Source of the DNA: Streptomyces violaceoruber
Lineage (GTDB): Bacteria > Actinomycetota > Actinomycetes > Streptomycetales > Streptomycetaceae
Assembly (NCBI GenBank): GCA_000720805.1
Contig: JODI01000007.1
Span: forward strand, 195,818 to 259,817
Direction of reading: 5' to 3'
Length of the DNA stretch: 64,000 bases
The position numbers were made by a program, and so were the translations under genes. Shown here one piece after another: positions 42,260 through 52,101 of this stretch; position 1 is the first letter of the stretch, and each line of letters opens with the position of its first letter. Under the pieces are notes generated by a model. The model had not been told where the DNA came from and did not search any database. It saw only the letters and a list, made by a program, of their open reading frames with translations.

Positions 42260-43614
42260 CCACGCCGACTGGTGTCGCGGAACGGCTGGCCTCGCTGGTC
42301 GGGGCGCTGCGTGCGCACGGCGTCCGGATCGGCACGGGTGAGACGGTGGACGCGGCGCGGGCGGTGGAGGCGCTGGGGCTGGCCGACCGCGAGCTGCTAC
42401 GGGAGGGGCTGGCGGCGACGTTGCTGCACGGCACGGCCCAGCGGCCGGTGTTCGATCCGGTCTTCGACCTGTACTTTCCGCGGGGTGTCGGCGGCCCCGA
42501 GAACGCATCGGCGGACCGGGACGACCTGCGGGAGCGGCTCGCCGCCGCGCTGGCCGCGAACGACCGGGCGTCGCTGGGCCGGTTGGCGGCCGAGGCGGTC
42601 GACGGGTTCGGCGGCTACGGTGCCTCGTCGGCGTCGGACGGCTGGTCGTCGCACCAGACGCTGGACCGGCTGCGCCCGCAGACCCTGCTCACGCGGGTCC
42701 GGGACGACATCCGCGCGCGGGACGGCGACTCGGGGTTCGCCGACCGGCTGCTGGAGGACGAGATCCGCCGGCGCATCGAGGCGTTCCGCCGGATGGTGGC
42801 CGCGGAAGCCCGGCGCCGGGTGGCCGAGCGGCGCGGCCGGGACGAGATCGCCCGGCGGGCGGTGGCCCCGACCGCCGACCGGGTCGACTTCCTGTTCGCC
42901 GGGAAGGCCCAACTCGCCGAGCTGCGCAGGACGGTGCAGCCGCTCGCCCGCAAACTGGCCACCCGGCTGGCAGCCCGTCGGCGCCGGGCCTCCCGGGGCA
43001 CGATCGACCTGCGGCGCACCCTGCGCGGGTCGCTGTCGACGGGTGGGGTGCCGATGAGGCCCGTACTGCGCCGCCGCCGTCCGGCCCGTCCCGAACTGGT
43101 GCTGCTGTGCGATGTGTCGGGCTCGGTGTCCGGGTTCTCCGACTTCACGATGCTGCTTGTGCAAGCGCTGCACGACCAGTTCAGCAAGGTACGGGTGTTC
43201 GCCTTCGTCAACCGCGTCGACGAGGTGACCGGGCTGCTCGAGCACGGCGCGGCCGACCCGGAAGGCCTCGGCGCCCGGATCCGAGCGCAGGCCACGCTCA
43301 CGGGCTGGCACGGCAGCAGCGACTACGGGGTGGCGCTGGGCGAGTTCGCGGAGCGGTACGGCGACGCGGTCGGCCCCAGGACGACCGTCTTCGTCCTCGG
43401 GGACGCCCGCACCAACCAGAGCGATCCCAACCTGGCCGCTGTCCGGCAGATCGCCGAACGGGCCCGCCGGGTCTACTGGTTGAACCCGGAGGCGGACACC
43501 CAGTGGGGCACGGGCGACTCCGCGGCCCCCGCCTACGCCGAGCTGGTGGAGATGCACGAGTGCCGCACCGCCCGGCAGCTCGGCGCCCTGGTCGGACGGC
43601 TGCTGCCGATCTGA
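42256..43614 (+). CDS. VWA-domain protein (CoxE-like)
   Basis: A 452-residue protein. The N-terminal half is helical and Arg-rich (CoxE region). The C-terminal von Willebrand A domain has the metal-ion site LLCDVSGSVSGFSDF (DxSxS), HGSSDYGVAL for the conserved threonine position and VFVLGDARTN for the third Asp region. It partners the MoxR ATPase with which it is translationally coupled (GTGA at 42256-42259). Together they resemble CoxD-CoxE, which mature the copper-molybdenum centre of CO dehydrogenase, but paralogous pairs serve other or unknown enzymes. Nothing downstream reveals the client. Confidence 0.87.
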   Translation: MTTPTGVAERLASLVGALRAHGVRIGTGETVDAARAVEALGLADRELLREGLAATLLHGTAQRPVFDPVFDLYFPRGVGGPENASADRDDLRERLAAALAANDRASLGRLAAEAVDGFGGYGASSASDGWSSHQTLDRLRPQTLLTRVRDDIRARDGDSGFADRLLEDEIRRRIEAFRRMVAAEARRRVAERRGRDEIARRAVAPTADRVDFLFAGKAQLAELRRTVQPLARKLATRLAARRRRASRGTIDLRRTLRGSLSTGGVPMRPVLRRRRPARPELVLLCDVSGSVSGFSDFTMLLVQALHDQFSKVRVFAFVNRVDEVTGLLEHGAADPEGLGARIRAQATLTGWHGSSDYGVALGEFAERYGDAVGPRTTVFVLGDARTNQSDPNLAAVRQIAERARRVYWLNPEADTQWGTGDSAAPAYAELVEMHECRTARQLGALVGRLLPI

Positions 43615-43983
43615 CCCGCTCGGGCGGCTGCGGATACCGGCGAGGTGGGGGTTCAGCAGGGGCGCGCCCGCGCTGTTGATCGGCACGGCGGCGTCCTGCC
43701 GCGTCCGGCGGCGACCGTCAGGGACGCGGAGCGCTCACCTCCAGGGCCGCGGCACGGCGTCCGGGTGCGTGACGGGGCGCGGGCGGTGGCGATGGCGTAC
43801 GGGGCGCGGGCGGTGGCGTACGCCTTCGTCGCGCCGCGCTCGTACGGCACGGCGCCCAGCCCGCGGCCGATGCCGCGAGCGGCAGGAGCGGCAGCGCGCC
43901 GGTGAGTTCCGGGAGGCCGAGCGACCCGTGCCCGGGGCTCGGGCCGCCTCCACCAGCGCCTTCGCGCACGCTTTCGATCGGGT
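43615..43983. other. Gene-poor G/C stretch with a short direct repeat
   Basis: About 370 bases for which I find no convincing protein in either direction. ACGGGGCGCGGGCGGTGGCG occurs at 43772-43791 and again at 43799-43818, 27 bases apart. It could be gene debris: frames on both strands are open but have the Arg/Pro/Ala composition of anticodon shadow. No promoter or terminator is clear. Confidence 0.4.
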
Positions 43984-44343
43984 TCAGTCCGCCTTCGCGT
44001 AGCCCGTCGCCATGGGCCCCGCGAAGTCGTACACCACGGTCTGTTCGTCGCCGACGACCCAGGCGTCGTGGCCGGGCGAGCACACGAAGACGTCGCCGGG
44101 TCCGACTTCGCTCTCGGCTCCGTCGTCCATGCGGATGCGCATGCGTCCCTGGACGACATAGCAGTGGTGGTGGATCTGGCAGCTCTCCGTGCCCGCTATC
44201 GGCGCCACGGACTCCGTCCAGCGCCAGCCCGGCTCGAAGGTCGTCACGGCGAAGTCGAGTCCGCTGAGGTGGACCGCCTCAAGGTGACCCCTCGGGAAGT
44301 CACGGCGCTCGTCCGCCTTTTCGAGGGTCTTGATCTCCAGCAT
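43984..44343 (-). CDS. Cupin-domain protein
   Basis: A 119-residue single-domain cupin. The first motif region is ESCQIHHHCYVVQGRMRIRM and the second GPGDVFVCSPGHDAWVVGDE, giving a beta-barrel with histidines that can bind a metal. FEPGWRWTESVAPIAGT before it is typical of small actinobacterial cupins. Function unknown; it may be a sensor-like or enzyme-like protein. The ATG at 44343 opens MLEIKTLEKADERRDFP with GGGAG upstream; the open frame before it is Arg/Pro shadow. It lies alone on the minus strand downstream of the dehydratase gene. Confidence 0.82.
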   Translation of the reverse strand: MLEIKTLEKADERRDFPRGHLEAVHLSGLDFAVTTFEPGWRWTESVAPIAGTESCQIHHHCYVVQGRMRIRMDDGAESEVGPGDVFVCSPGHDAWVVGDEQTVVYDFAGPMATGYAKAD

Positions 44344-44527
44344 GGCGGCTCTCCCTTCCGGCCGTTGTCCCACGGCCCGGGCCGGTCTCCGTCTCCCGCC
44401 CACCACGGGCGGAACCGGCGGGGGCCGTTCCCCACCACCCCATCCTCCGCCCGTCCACCGGGGAGCGCCATTCGGGTGACAGCAACGGCCCTCACCGTCA
44501 CCAGCCCTGTCGTCGGCGGGCTCGTCG

Positions 44528-45501
<974 letters not shown>

Positions 45502-45505
<4 letters not shown>

Positions 45506-46197
45506 GCGTGTCCTCCAGGGGAGTCGGATGTCACGTCGGTCCCGGCACGAGCCTGGGAGAGGTAGCTGTACGCGGAGGCGCGGGAGATGCCGAGCCGGGC
45601 GGCGACCTGTTCCACCGCGCGCCGCACGGCGAAGACCCCACGCTCGTCGAGGCCGCGGAACAGCTCCAGGCGCTCCGTCCGGTCGAGGGCCGCCCACGGC
45701 CGGCTCTGGTGGAGCTGGTGGCCGTCGAGTATCACGTCGACGACGGCGCCGATGTCATTGCCGAAGGTGGTGACCGGCAGTTCGGCGGGGGTCCCGCCGA
45801 CGCCGGCCAGGGCGCCGAGCAGGGCGTGGGTCTCGGTGACGGCGGAGACGTCCAGGTTGACGCACAGGGCGCCGAACACGGCGCCCGTCGAGTCCCGCAG
45901 CACCATCGTGGAGGACTTGACGATCCGGCCGCTGTCCGTGCGGGTGAGGTAGTTCAGCTCGTCGGCCGCCTCGTCGCCGCGTGCGACCACGCGCATGCCG
46001 ATCTCACTCATCGCGCCGCCCACCGCACGCCCGGTCACCGCGCCGGCGAGGGCGACCACCGACCTCTCCGGCTGCCGGTAGTCGTGGAGGACCACCTCGC
46101 ACATCGGGCCGAACGTCGCCACCAGCCCGTCGACGACCGGCTTCAGCGCGGCGAGGATCGCGTCCCGCTCGGCCTCACGGCCCTCTGCGGCCGACAT
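45502..46197 (-). CDS. YheO/DauR-type PAS plus helix-turn-helix regulator
   Basis: A 231-residue protein. Residues of about 10-125 are a YheO-like PAS domain (FGPMCEVVLHDYRQPERSVV, STMVLRDSTGAVFGALCVNL). Residues of about 165-215 are the HTH_22 domain (LDERGVFAVRRAVEQVAARL, GISRASAYSYLSQAR). DauR, a relative in Pseudomonas, represses D-amino-acid catabolism. Here the regulator is fused by a GTGA overlap to a threonine/serine dehydratase gene, so control of hydroxy-amino-acid breakdown is the natural inference. A TTGGACT/AGTCCAA inverted repeat lies 50 bases upstream and may be its own operator. Confidence 0.85.
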
Positions 46198-46245
46198 CGC
46201 ACCACCCCTCTCCCCGTCAGTGCTTCTAGACTACACGTCCAGCAC

Positions 46246-46262
46246 TTGGACTGAAAGTCCAA
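46246..46262. promoter_or_regulatory. Inverted repeat before the YheO-type regulator gene
   Basis: TTGGACT-GAA-AGTCCAA, seven-base arms. It lies in the divergent gap between the regulator and the MFS gene; a further TCCA half-site lies just to its left. Probable operator for the regulator. Confidence 0.5.
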
Positions 46263-46302
46263 TATCCCTTCCACTTCCCGCGATACACCCCTGTCCGAGA
46301 TC

Positions 46303-46334
46303 TTGACGACGGTCGTGATGTTACCGGTAACATC
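46303..46334 (+). promoter_or_regulatory. Promoter and perfect palindromic operator of the galactoside genes
   Basis: GATGTTACCGGTAACATC (46317-46334) is a perfect 18-bp palindrome with the central CG usual in LacI-family operators. -35-like TTGACG is at 46303-46308 and TAACAT at 46328-46333 would be the -10 box, 19 bases apart and within the palindrome. A bound LacI protein, presumably the one encoded at 52102, would block transcription of the permease and beta-galactosidase genes. Confidence 0.72.
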
Positions 46335-46362
46335 GCCTGCAGGAGCGAACGAGAGGGGTGCT

Positions 46363-47571
46363 GTGCCCGGGGAAGAGCGAGTTGTCGACAGCACCGGACC
46401 GGTGTCGCTCGTCGCGGCGCGGCCGAAGTCTCCGATGTTCAGTCCCGCCGCCGTGGTGGCCTCCTGCGGGGGCTTCGTCCTGATCGGCGCCCTCCAGGCC
46501 CTGTACGGGCCGGCCATCCCGGCGTTCCGTGAGGAGTTCGCGCTGACGCCCTCGGCCGCCGGGCTGGGGCTGAGCGCCCACTTCGTCGGCGGGGTGGCGG
46601 GGGTGCTGTTGTTCGACCGGCTCTACGGCCGGCTGGGCAACCGGCAGATCCTCGGGGCCTCCTACCTGCTCACGGCGGTCGGCGCGGCCGGTTTCGCGCT
46701 CGCGCCGAACTGGCCCACCGCGCTGGCTGCGGCCCTGTTCGCCGGGCTCGGTTTCGGCGGCATCGACTACGGCCTCAACCAGCTGTTCGCGGTCGGCTTC
46801 GGTCACCGTTCGACCGCGATGCTGAACATCCTCAACGCACACTTCGGCGTCGGCGCGATCCTCGGCCCGGCACTGATCGGCACGGTCGGATCGGAGCACT
46901 ACCCGGCGGTCTTCCTCGGTTTCGCGCTCGCCAACCTGCCGTTGCTGCTGTGCCTGAAGGGCGTACGCGACCGGGCGCCGCAACCGGCCGGCTCCCCGGC
47001 GCCCGCCGGGACGGGGGCCCTCGGCCGCAGCCTCGGCTCGGTGCTCGCGGTGTTCGTCGCGCTGTACGTCCTGCACGTGGGCATCGAGGCGGGCGTCGGC
47101 GGCTGGGAGCCCACCCATCTGGAGACCGTCGGCTACGGCGCCGGCGTCGCCGCGACCGCCACCTCCGTGTACTGGCTGATGATGACCGTCGGCCGGTTCC
47201 TGGTCGCCCCGATCGCGCTGCGCTTCTCCGCGCAGGCCATCATCACGGTCTCCTGTGCGGGGATGACGGTCTGTCTGCTGCTCGCCGCGGTCCCGGCCCT
47301 CGCGCCGTACGCGTACGCCGGGGTCGGTCTGTTCATCGCGCCGATCTTCCCCACCGGCCTGCCCTGGCTGCACCGGGCGGCCCCGAGCGCCCGCCGGGCC
47401 GGTGCCCTCGTCATCGCCGCCTCCATGGCCGGCGGGGTCGCCGCCGGACCGGCACTCGGCAAGGCCATCGAGGCGGCCGGCATCCGCGCGGTCCCACTGG
47501 TGCTGTGCGGAATCTCGGCGCTGTGCATGGTCGCGACACTGTGGTTGATCCGCGGCACGCGAGTGTGCTGA
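46363..47571 (+). CDS. MFS transporter, sugar-permease-like
   Basis: A 402-residue major-facilitator protein with about 12 hydrophobic segments: VVASCGGFVLIGALQALYGP, LGLSAHFVGGVAGVLLFDRL (motif A follows as DRLYGRLGNRQ), AALFAGLGFGGIDYGLNQLF, LNILNAHFGVGAILGPALIG, VGGWEPTHLETVGYGAGVAA and so on. The NAHFGVGAILGP helix and GGWEPTHL loop resemble the FucP/glucose-galactose permease branch. As the first gene of the beta-galactosidase group it should import the galactoside or galactose. The GTG at 46363 is preferred (AGAGGGG upstream); an ATG-less extension to 46303 would run through the operator. Confidence 0.83.
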   Translation: MPGEERVVDSTGPVSLVAARPKSPMFSPAAVVASCGGFVLIGALQALYGPAIPAFREEFALTPSAAGLGLSAHFVGGVAGVLLFDRLYGRLGNRQILGASYLLTAVGAAGFALAPNWPTALAAALFAGLGFGGIDYGLNQLFAVGFGHRSTAMLNILNAHFGVGAILGPALIGTVGSEHYPAVFLGFALANLPLLLCLKGVRDRAPQPAGSPAPAGTGALGRSLGSVLAVFVALYVLHVGIEAGVGGWEPTHLETVGYGAGVAATATSVYWLMMTVGRFLVAPIALRFSAQAIITVSCAGMTVCLLLAAVPALAPYAYAGVGLFIAPIFPTGLPWLHRAAPSARRAGALVIAASMAGGVAAGPALGKAIEAAGIRAVPLVLCGISALCMVATLWLIRGTRVC

Positions 47572-47700
47572 ACCGTCCTGTCCCTCTCCCACCCATCCCG
47601 ATCGAGCCCACGGACGCACCGGGCGGCCCGCGCCTGCGGCCCGCCCCGCTCGACCCCCTGTGCATCAGGCCCGCTGTTCAGACCCGAAGGGAAGCCCCAT

Positions 47701-49461
47701 ATGCCCGCTCTGACGACGACGTCCGACGGATTCCTCCTGCACGGCGAGCCGTTCCGGATCATCTCCGGGGCCATTCACTACTTCCGCGTCCATCCCGACC
47801 AGTGGGCGGACCGGCTGCGCAAGGCACGCCTGATGGGGCTCAACACCGTCGAGACGTACCTGCCGTGGAACCTCCACGAGCCGGAACCCGGCACGCTCGT
47901 CCTCGACGGCCTGCTCGACCTGCCCCGCTTCCTGCGGCTGGCGCAGGCGGAGGGCCTGCGGGTGCTGCTGCGTCCGGGGCCGTACATCTGCGCCGAGTGG
48001 GACGACGGCGGGCTGCCCGCGTGGCTGATCTCGGATCCCGACATCCGGCTGCGCACCAGCGACCCCCGCTTCACCGACGCGTTCGACCGCTACCTCGACC
48101 AGTTGCTGCCGCCGCTGCTGCCGCACCTCGCCGCGAACGGCGGCCCGGTGATCGCCGTACAGGTGGAGAACGAGTACGGCGCGTACGGCGACGACACCGC
48201 GTACCTCAAGCACGTCGAACAGGCGCTGCGCTCCCGGGGTGTCGACGAGCTGCTGTTCACCTGCGACCAGGCCAACGCCGAGCACCTGACCGCCGGCAGC
48301 CTGCCCGGCACGCTCAGCACGGCCACGTTCGGCAGCCGGGTGGACGAGCATCTGGCCGCGCTGCGCGCGCACCAGCCCGAAGGCCCGCTGATGTGCGCGG
48401 AGTTCTGGATCGGCTGGTTCGACCACTGGGGCGGCCCGCACCACACCCGGTCGGCCGAGACCGCTGCGGCGGACCTGGACCGGCTGCTGTCCGCGGGCGC
48501 CTCCGTCAACATCTACATGTTCCACGGCGGCACCAACTTCGGCTTCACCAACGGCGCCAACCACCACCACACCTACGTGCCCACCATCACGTCGTACGAC
48601 TACGACGCCCCGCTCACCGAGAGCGGCGACCCCGGCCCCAAGTACCACGCGTTCCGTGAGGTGATCGCGCGGCACGCGCCGGTCCCGGACGAGCCGGTGC
48701 CCGCGCCGGGCCCCAAACTCCCGCCGACCACCGTCGACCTGGACCATCGGGCACCCCTGCTGCCGTACCTGCGCACGCTGGACGGCAGTCCCCGCACCCA
48801 GGACCCGGTCACGATGAACGAACTCGGCGTGCACACCGGCTATGCGCTGTACCGCACCACGGTCCCGGCCGCGGGCGACGGGCTGCTGCACTTCGCGGGC
48901 GGGGTCGGCGACCGCGCCCAGGTGTTCGTGGACGGTGCATCCGTCGGCGTACTGGAACGCGAACGCCGCGACGAGACGCTGCCGGTGCGTGTGCCGCACT
49001 CCGGTGCCGTGCTGGAGGTGCTGGTGGAGAACCAGGGCGGGGTGAACTACGGACCGCGCATCGGCGCGCCCAAGGGGCTGCTCGGTCCGGTGACCTTCCA
49101 GGGCGCCGCCCTGAACGGCTGGGAGTGCCGGCCCGTGCCGCTGGGAGACCTGGGCGCGGTGCCGTTCGGGCCGTCCGGCGCGGCCACGGACTCCGTGCCC
49201 GCGTTCCACCGGGGCACCTTCGAGGTGGACGTGCCCGCCGACACGTTCCTCTCGCTGCCGGGCTGGACCAAGGGCCAGGCGTGGGTGAACGGCTTCCATC
49301 TCGGCCGCTACTGGAACCGCGGTCCGCAGCGCACCCTGTACGTGCCCGGCCCGGTGCTGCGTCCGGGCACCAACGAGCTCGTCCTGCTGGAGCTGCACGC
49401 CACCACCGGCACCCGCGCCCAGCTCACCGACACTCCCGACCTCGGACCGGAGGGCCAGTGA
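47701..49461 (+). CDS. Beta-galactosidase, GH35
   Basis: A 586-residue GH35 enzyme with retaining mechanism. The TIM barrel carries NTVETYLPWNLHEPEPG, LRPGPYICAEWDDGGLPAWL, the acid/base Glu in VIAVQVENEYGAYGDD and the nucleophile Glu in PLMCAEFWIGWFDHWGG, then VNIYMFHGGTNFGFTNGA. Two beta-sandwich domains follow, ending SLPGWTKGQAWVNGFHLGRY as in other bacterial GH35 enzymes. No signal peptide: cytoplasmic, acting on imported beta-galactosides. The second GH35 gene begins in its stop codon (GTGA at 49458-49461). Confidence 0.92.
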   Translation: MPALTTTSDGFLLHGEPFRIISGAIHYFRVHPDQWADRLRKARLMGLNTVETYLPWNLHEPEPGTLVLDGLLDLPRFLRLAQAEGLRVLLRPGPYICAEWDDGGLPAWLISDPDIRLRTSDPRFTDAFDRYLDQLLPPLLPHLAANGGPVIAVQVENEYGAYGDDTAYLKHVEQALRSRGVDELLFTCDQANAEHLTAGSLPGTLSTATFGSRVDEHLAALRAHQPEGPLMCAEFWIGWFDHWGGPHHTRSAETAAADLDRLLSAGASVNIYMFHGGTNFGFTNGANHHHTYVPTITSYDYDAPLTESGDPGPKYHAFREVIARHAPVPDEPVPAPGPKLPPTTVDLDHRAPLLPYLRTLDGSPRTQDPVTMNELGVHTGYALYRTTVPAAGDGLLHFAGGVGDRAQVFVDGASVGVLERERRDETLPVRVPHSGAVLEVLVENQGGVNYGPRIGAPKGLLGPVTFQGAALNGWECRPVPLGDLGAVPFGPSGAATDSVPAFHRGTFEVDVPADTFLSLPGWTKGQAWVNGFHLGRYWNRGPQRTLYVPGPVLRPGTNELVLLELHATTGTRAQLTDTPDLGPEGQ

Positions 49462-51872
49462 CGACCCGCCCGCACCGTCTGCGGGTCCCCTCCCCCGCCG
49501 GGCCGCCGCTGACGGGACACCTGCCCTTCGCCGACGCCCCCGGCGTGCCCGACCCCATCGAGGTCACCAGCCGTTGGCTCACCCGCGGCGGGCGCCCCTG
49601 GTTCCCGGTGTCCGGCGAGTTCCACTACTCCCGGTATCCGGCGGGCGAGTGGGAGGAGGAGCTGCTGAAGATGAAGGCCGGCGGGGTCACGGCCGTCGCC
49701 AGCTACGTCATCTGGATCCACCACGAGGAGATCGAGGGCCGGGTCCGTTTCGACGGCGACCGCGACCTGCGCCGCTTCGCCGAGCTGTGCGCCCGGCACG
49801 GTCTGGACTTCGTCCCGCGCATCGGCCCCTGGTCGCACGCGGAGGTCCGGGGCGGGGGTCTGCCCGACTGGCTGCTGGCCCGCGACTGCGTCCCGCGCAC
49901 CGACGACCCGGCGTACCTGGAGCCCGTACGGGCCTGGTTCATGGCCGTCGCCGGGCAACTGCGCGGCCTGGACCGCGCGCACGGCGGCCCGATCGTGGCG
50001 ATCCAGATCGAGAACGAGCTCTACGACCAGCCCGGCCACCTCCTCACCCTGAAACGCATGGCCCAACAGGCCGGCCTGAGCGCACCGCTGTGGACCTCGA
50101 CCGCCTGGGGCGGCGTCCAACTCCCGCCCGACGAGTTGCTTCCGCTGTACGGCGGCTACACCGAGGCCTTCTGGACCGAGGCGGACGGCGGCTGGCCCGA
50201 CACCTGCCGCAAGCACTTCTTCTTCACCCACCAGCGCGACGACGAGGGCATCGGCGCCGACCTCAGACCCACCACCGTGCGCGGCGGCGAACCGGACGCG
50301 TTCGCGGACCGATTCCCTTGGGCCACCTGCGAGTTGGGCGGCGGCATGGCGCTGTCGTACCACCGTCGGCCACGTGTCGACCCCGACGACATCGGCGCGC
50401 TCGGCCTCACGAAGATCGGCTGTGGTTCGGTCTGGCAGGGCTTCTACATGTTCCACGGCGGCACCAACCCCGCCGGTGAACTCACCACCCTCCAGGAGTC
50501 CCACGCCACCGGCTACCCCAACGACCTGCCCGTCCTGACGTACGACTTCCAGGCGCCGCTCGGCGAGTACGGCCAGTACCGGCGGACGTACCACGAACTG
50601 CGTCTCCAGCACCTGTTGTTGGCGGACTTCGGGCACCTCGTCGCACCGATGGAGTCGGTGCTGCCCGAACAGCGGCCGGACGGACAGGGCGACCAGAAGA
50701 CGCTGCGCTGGGCCGTGCGCGCCGACGGCGACTCGGGTTTCCTGTTCGTCAACAACCACCAGCCGCACGAGCCGCTGCCGGAGCATCGGGACACGTCGTT
50801 CACGGTCGAATTCCCGGGTAGAGGCGGAGAGTTGGTGCTTCCGAGTACGCCCGTGACCGTCCCGGCCGGAGCCTACTTCTGCTGGCCGCTGCGGCTGGAG
50901 GTCGCGGGGCTGCGGCTGGAGTGGGCCACCGCGCAGCCCGTGTGCACCGTCGAGGCGGACGGCCGCACGGTCCTGGTGCTGGCCGCCACCGAGGGCATCA
51001 CTCCCGAACTCGCCCTGGACGCCTCGACGGTGGCCTCGGTGGGGACGCCCTCCGGGGACGTCACACCGGTCGGCGGACGGCTGCTGGTCACCGGGCTGCG
51101 GCCCGGCACGGACGCCCTGGTCGACGTGGACACGGTGGACGGCGGGCGGGTCGGCCTGCTGGTCCTGGACGCGACGACGGCCCGTAGTGCCTACCGGGGC
51201 GAGGCCTGGGGCGCGCGGCGGCTGGTGCTGTGCGAGGCGGGCGTGGTCTTCGACCGGGATGAGGTACGGCTGCACGGCGGGCCCACCGCCGTGTCCTTCG
51301 CGGTGCTGCCCGCCCCCGAGCGGGCGCCGGCCGTGGACGAGGGAGCGAGGGTCACCGAGTCGGCGGACGGAGTGTTCACCCGCTATACGGTCGGGGGCGA
51401 CGCGGAGCGCGGGGAGGAGGGCGGGGACACCGCCGTGTCCCTCACCCTGGTCCGCCCGGCCGGTCCGGCGCCGGAGACCGTGACCGGCGTACAGGGACGG
51501 GCGAGCGCGCCCGCGGAGAAGTACTTCGACGGCGTGGCCGCCGAGTACCACGTCGACGTACCGGACGGGCTGCCGCCGGGGACGCTGCTGCGGCTGCGTT
51601 GGAGCGGGGACGTGGGGCGGGCGTACGTGGGTGACACGCTCGTCGCCGACCAGTTCTTCTCCGGCCGGGACTGGGACATCGCCCTCGACCGGCTGCCCGG
51701 CGAGGCGCTGCGCGACCAGGGCCTACGGCTGCGGTTGCTGCCGTTGCACGCGGCCGCGCACGCGGCCACGACGGTGTACGTGCCGGAGGAGGCGGGTGAC
51801 GGGGCGATGACGGCGGCCGTGACAGGCGCCCAGTGGATCACTCGCCGGGTGTGGAAGGTCCGGGCGGGCTGA
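49458..51872 (+). CDS. Second GH35-family beta-galactosidase
   Basis: An 804-residue GH35 protein, divergent from its neighbour. GEFHYSRYPAGEWEEELLKM, ASYVIWIHHEEIEGRVRFDG and VPRIGPWSHAEVRGGGLPDW match the barrel start. The acid/base Glu is in IVAIQIENELYDQ and the nucleophile Glu in ATCELGGGMALSYHRR, then FYMFHGGTNPAGELTTL. The long C-terminal part (about 450 residues) holds several beta-sandwiches. No signal peptide is seen. Two unlike GH35 genes, translationally coupled, suggest action on different linkages of one galactan or glycoside. A strong hairpin follows 26 bases after the stop. Confidence 0.9.
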   Translation: MTTRPHRLRVPSPAGPPLTGHLPFADAPGVPDPIEVTSRWLTRGGRPWFPVSGEFHYSRYPAGEWEEELLKMKAGGVTAVASYVIWIHHEEIEGRVRFDGDRDLRRFAELCARHGLDFVPRIGPWSHAEVRGGGLPDWLLARDCVPRTDDPAYLEPVRAWFMAVAGQLRGLDRAHGGPIVAIQIENELYDQPGHLLTLKRMAQQAGLSAPLWTSTAWGGVQLPPDELLPLYGGYTEAFWTEADGGWPDTCRKHFFFTHQRDDEGIGADLRPTTVRGGEPDAFADRFPWATCELGGGMALSYHRRPRVDPDDIGALGLTKIGCGSVWQGFYMFHGGTNPAGELTTLQESHATGYPNDLPVLTYDFQAPLGEYGQYRRTYHELRLQHLLLADFGHLVAPMESVLPEQRPDGQGDQKTLRWAVRADGDSGFLFVNNHQPHEPLPEHRDTSFTVEFPGRGGELVLPSTPVTVPAGAYFCWPLRLEVAGLRLEWATAQPVCTVEADGRTVLVLAATEGITPELALDASTVASVGTPSGDVTPVGGRLLVTGLRPGTDALVDVDTVDGGRVGLLVLDATTARSAYRGEAWGARRLVLCEAGVVFDRDEVRLHGGPTAVSFAVLPAPERAPAVDEGARVTESADGVFTRYTVGGDAERGEEGGDTAVSLTLVRPAGPAPETVTGVQGRASAPAEKYFDGVAAEYHVDVPDGLPPGTLLRLRWSGDVGRAYVGDTLVADQFFSGRDWDIALDRLPGEALRDQGLRLRLLPLHAAAHAATTVYVPEEAGDGAMTAAVTGAQWITRRVWKVRAG

Positions 51873-51898
51873 GGAGGCGAGCGGTCGCGCGTTCAGGC

Positions 51899-51935
51899 GG
51901 GGACGGAAGGATCGGCTACCGATCCTTCCGTCCCC
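51899..51935. terminator. Long perfect hairpin after the GH35 genes
   Basis: A 17-pair perfect stem (51899-51915 with 51919-51935) closing a three-base loop CTA, core GACGGAAGGATCGG. It is probably the terminator of the galactoside operon, insulating the LacI gene. Confidence 0.78.
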
Positions 51936-51952
51936 GACCGCACCGGCTCCGA

Positions 51953-51982
51953 GCACCCGCACCCGCACCCGCACCCGCACCC
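51953..51982. repeat. Five tandem GCACCC hexamers
   Basis: Five exact copies of GCACCC in the 230-bp gap before the LacI-type gene. Hexamer number may vary between strains; no role is evident. Confidence 0.85.
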
Positions 51983-52101
51983 CGGAAGGATCCGCCGAAC
52001 AGCTCCCGGTCCTCGGCCCCTCCATCGTCCGCCCGGCCTATGCTGTGATCCTGCCGGGCGGGACCACAACACCGCCGCCACGATGTCGAGGAACTGCCAC
52101 C

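Noticed and set aside
49308..51551. Minus-strand frame of 747 codons opposite the second GH35 gene
   Set aside because: No recognisable domain, and catalytic motifs of GH35 are on the plus strand.
51953..51982. GCACCC hexamers as iterons of an origin
   Set aside because: They lie in a simple-sequence tract behind a terminator, with no DnaA-box-like TTGTCCACA sequences or rep gene nearby.
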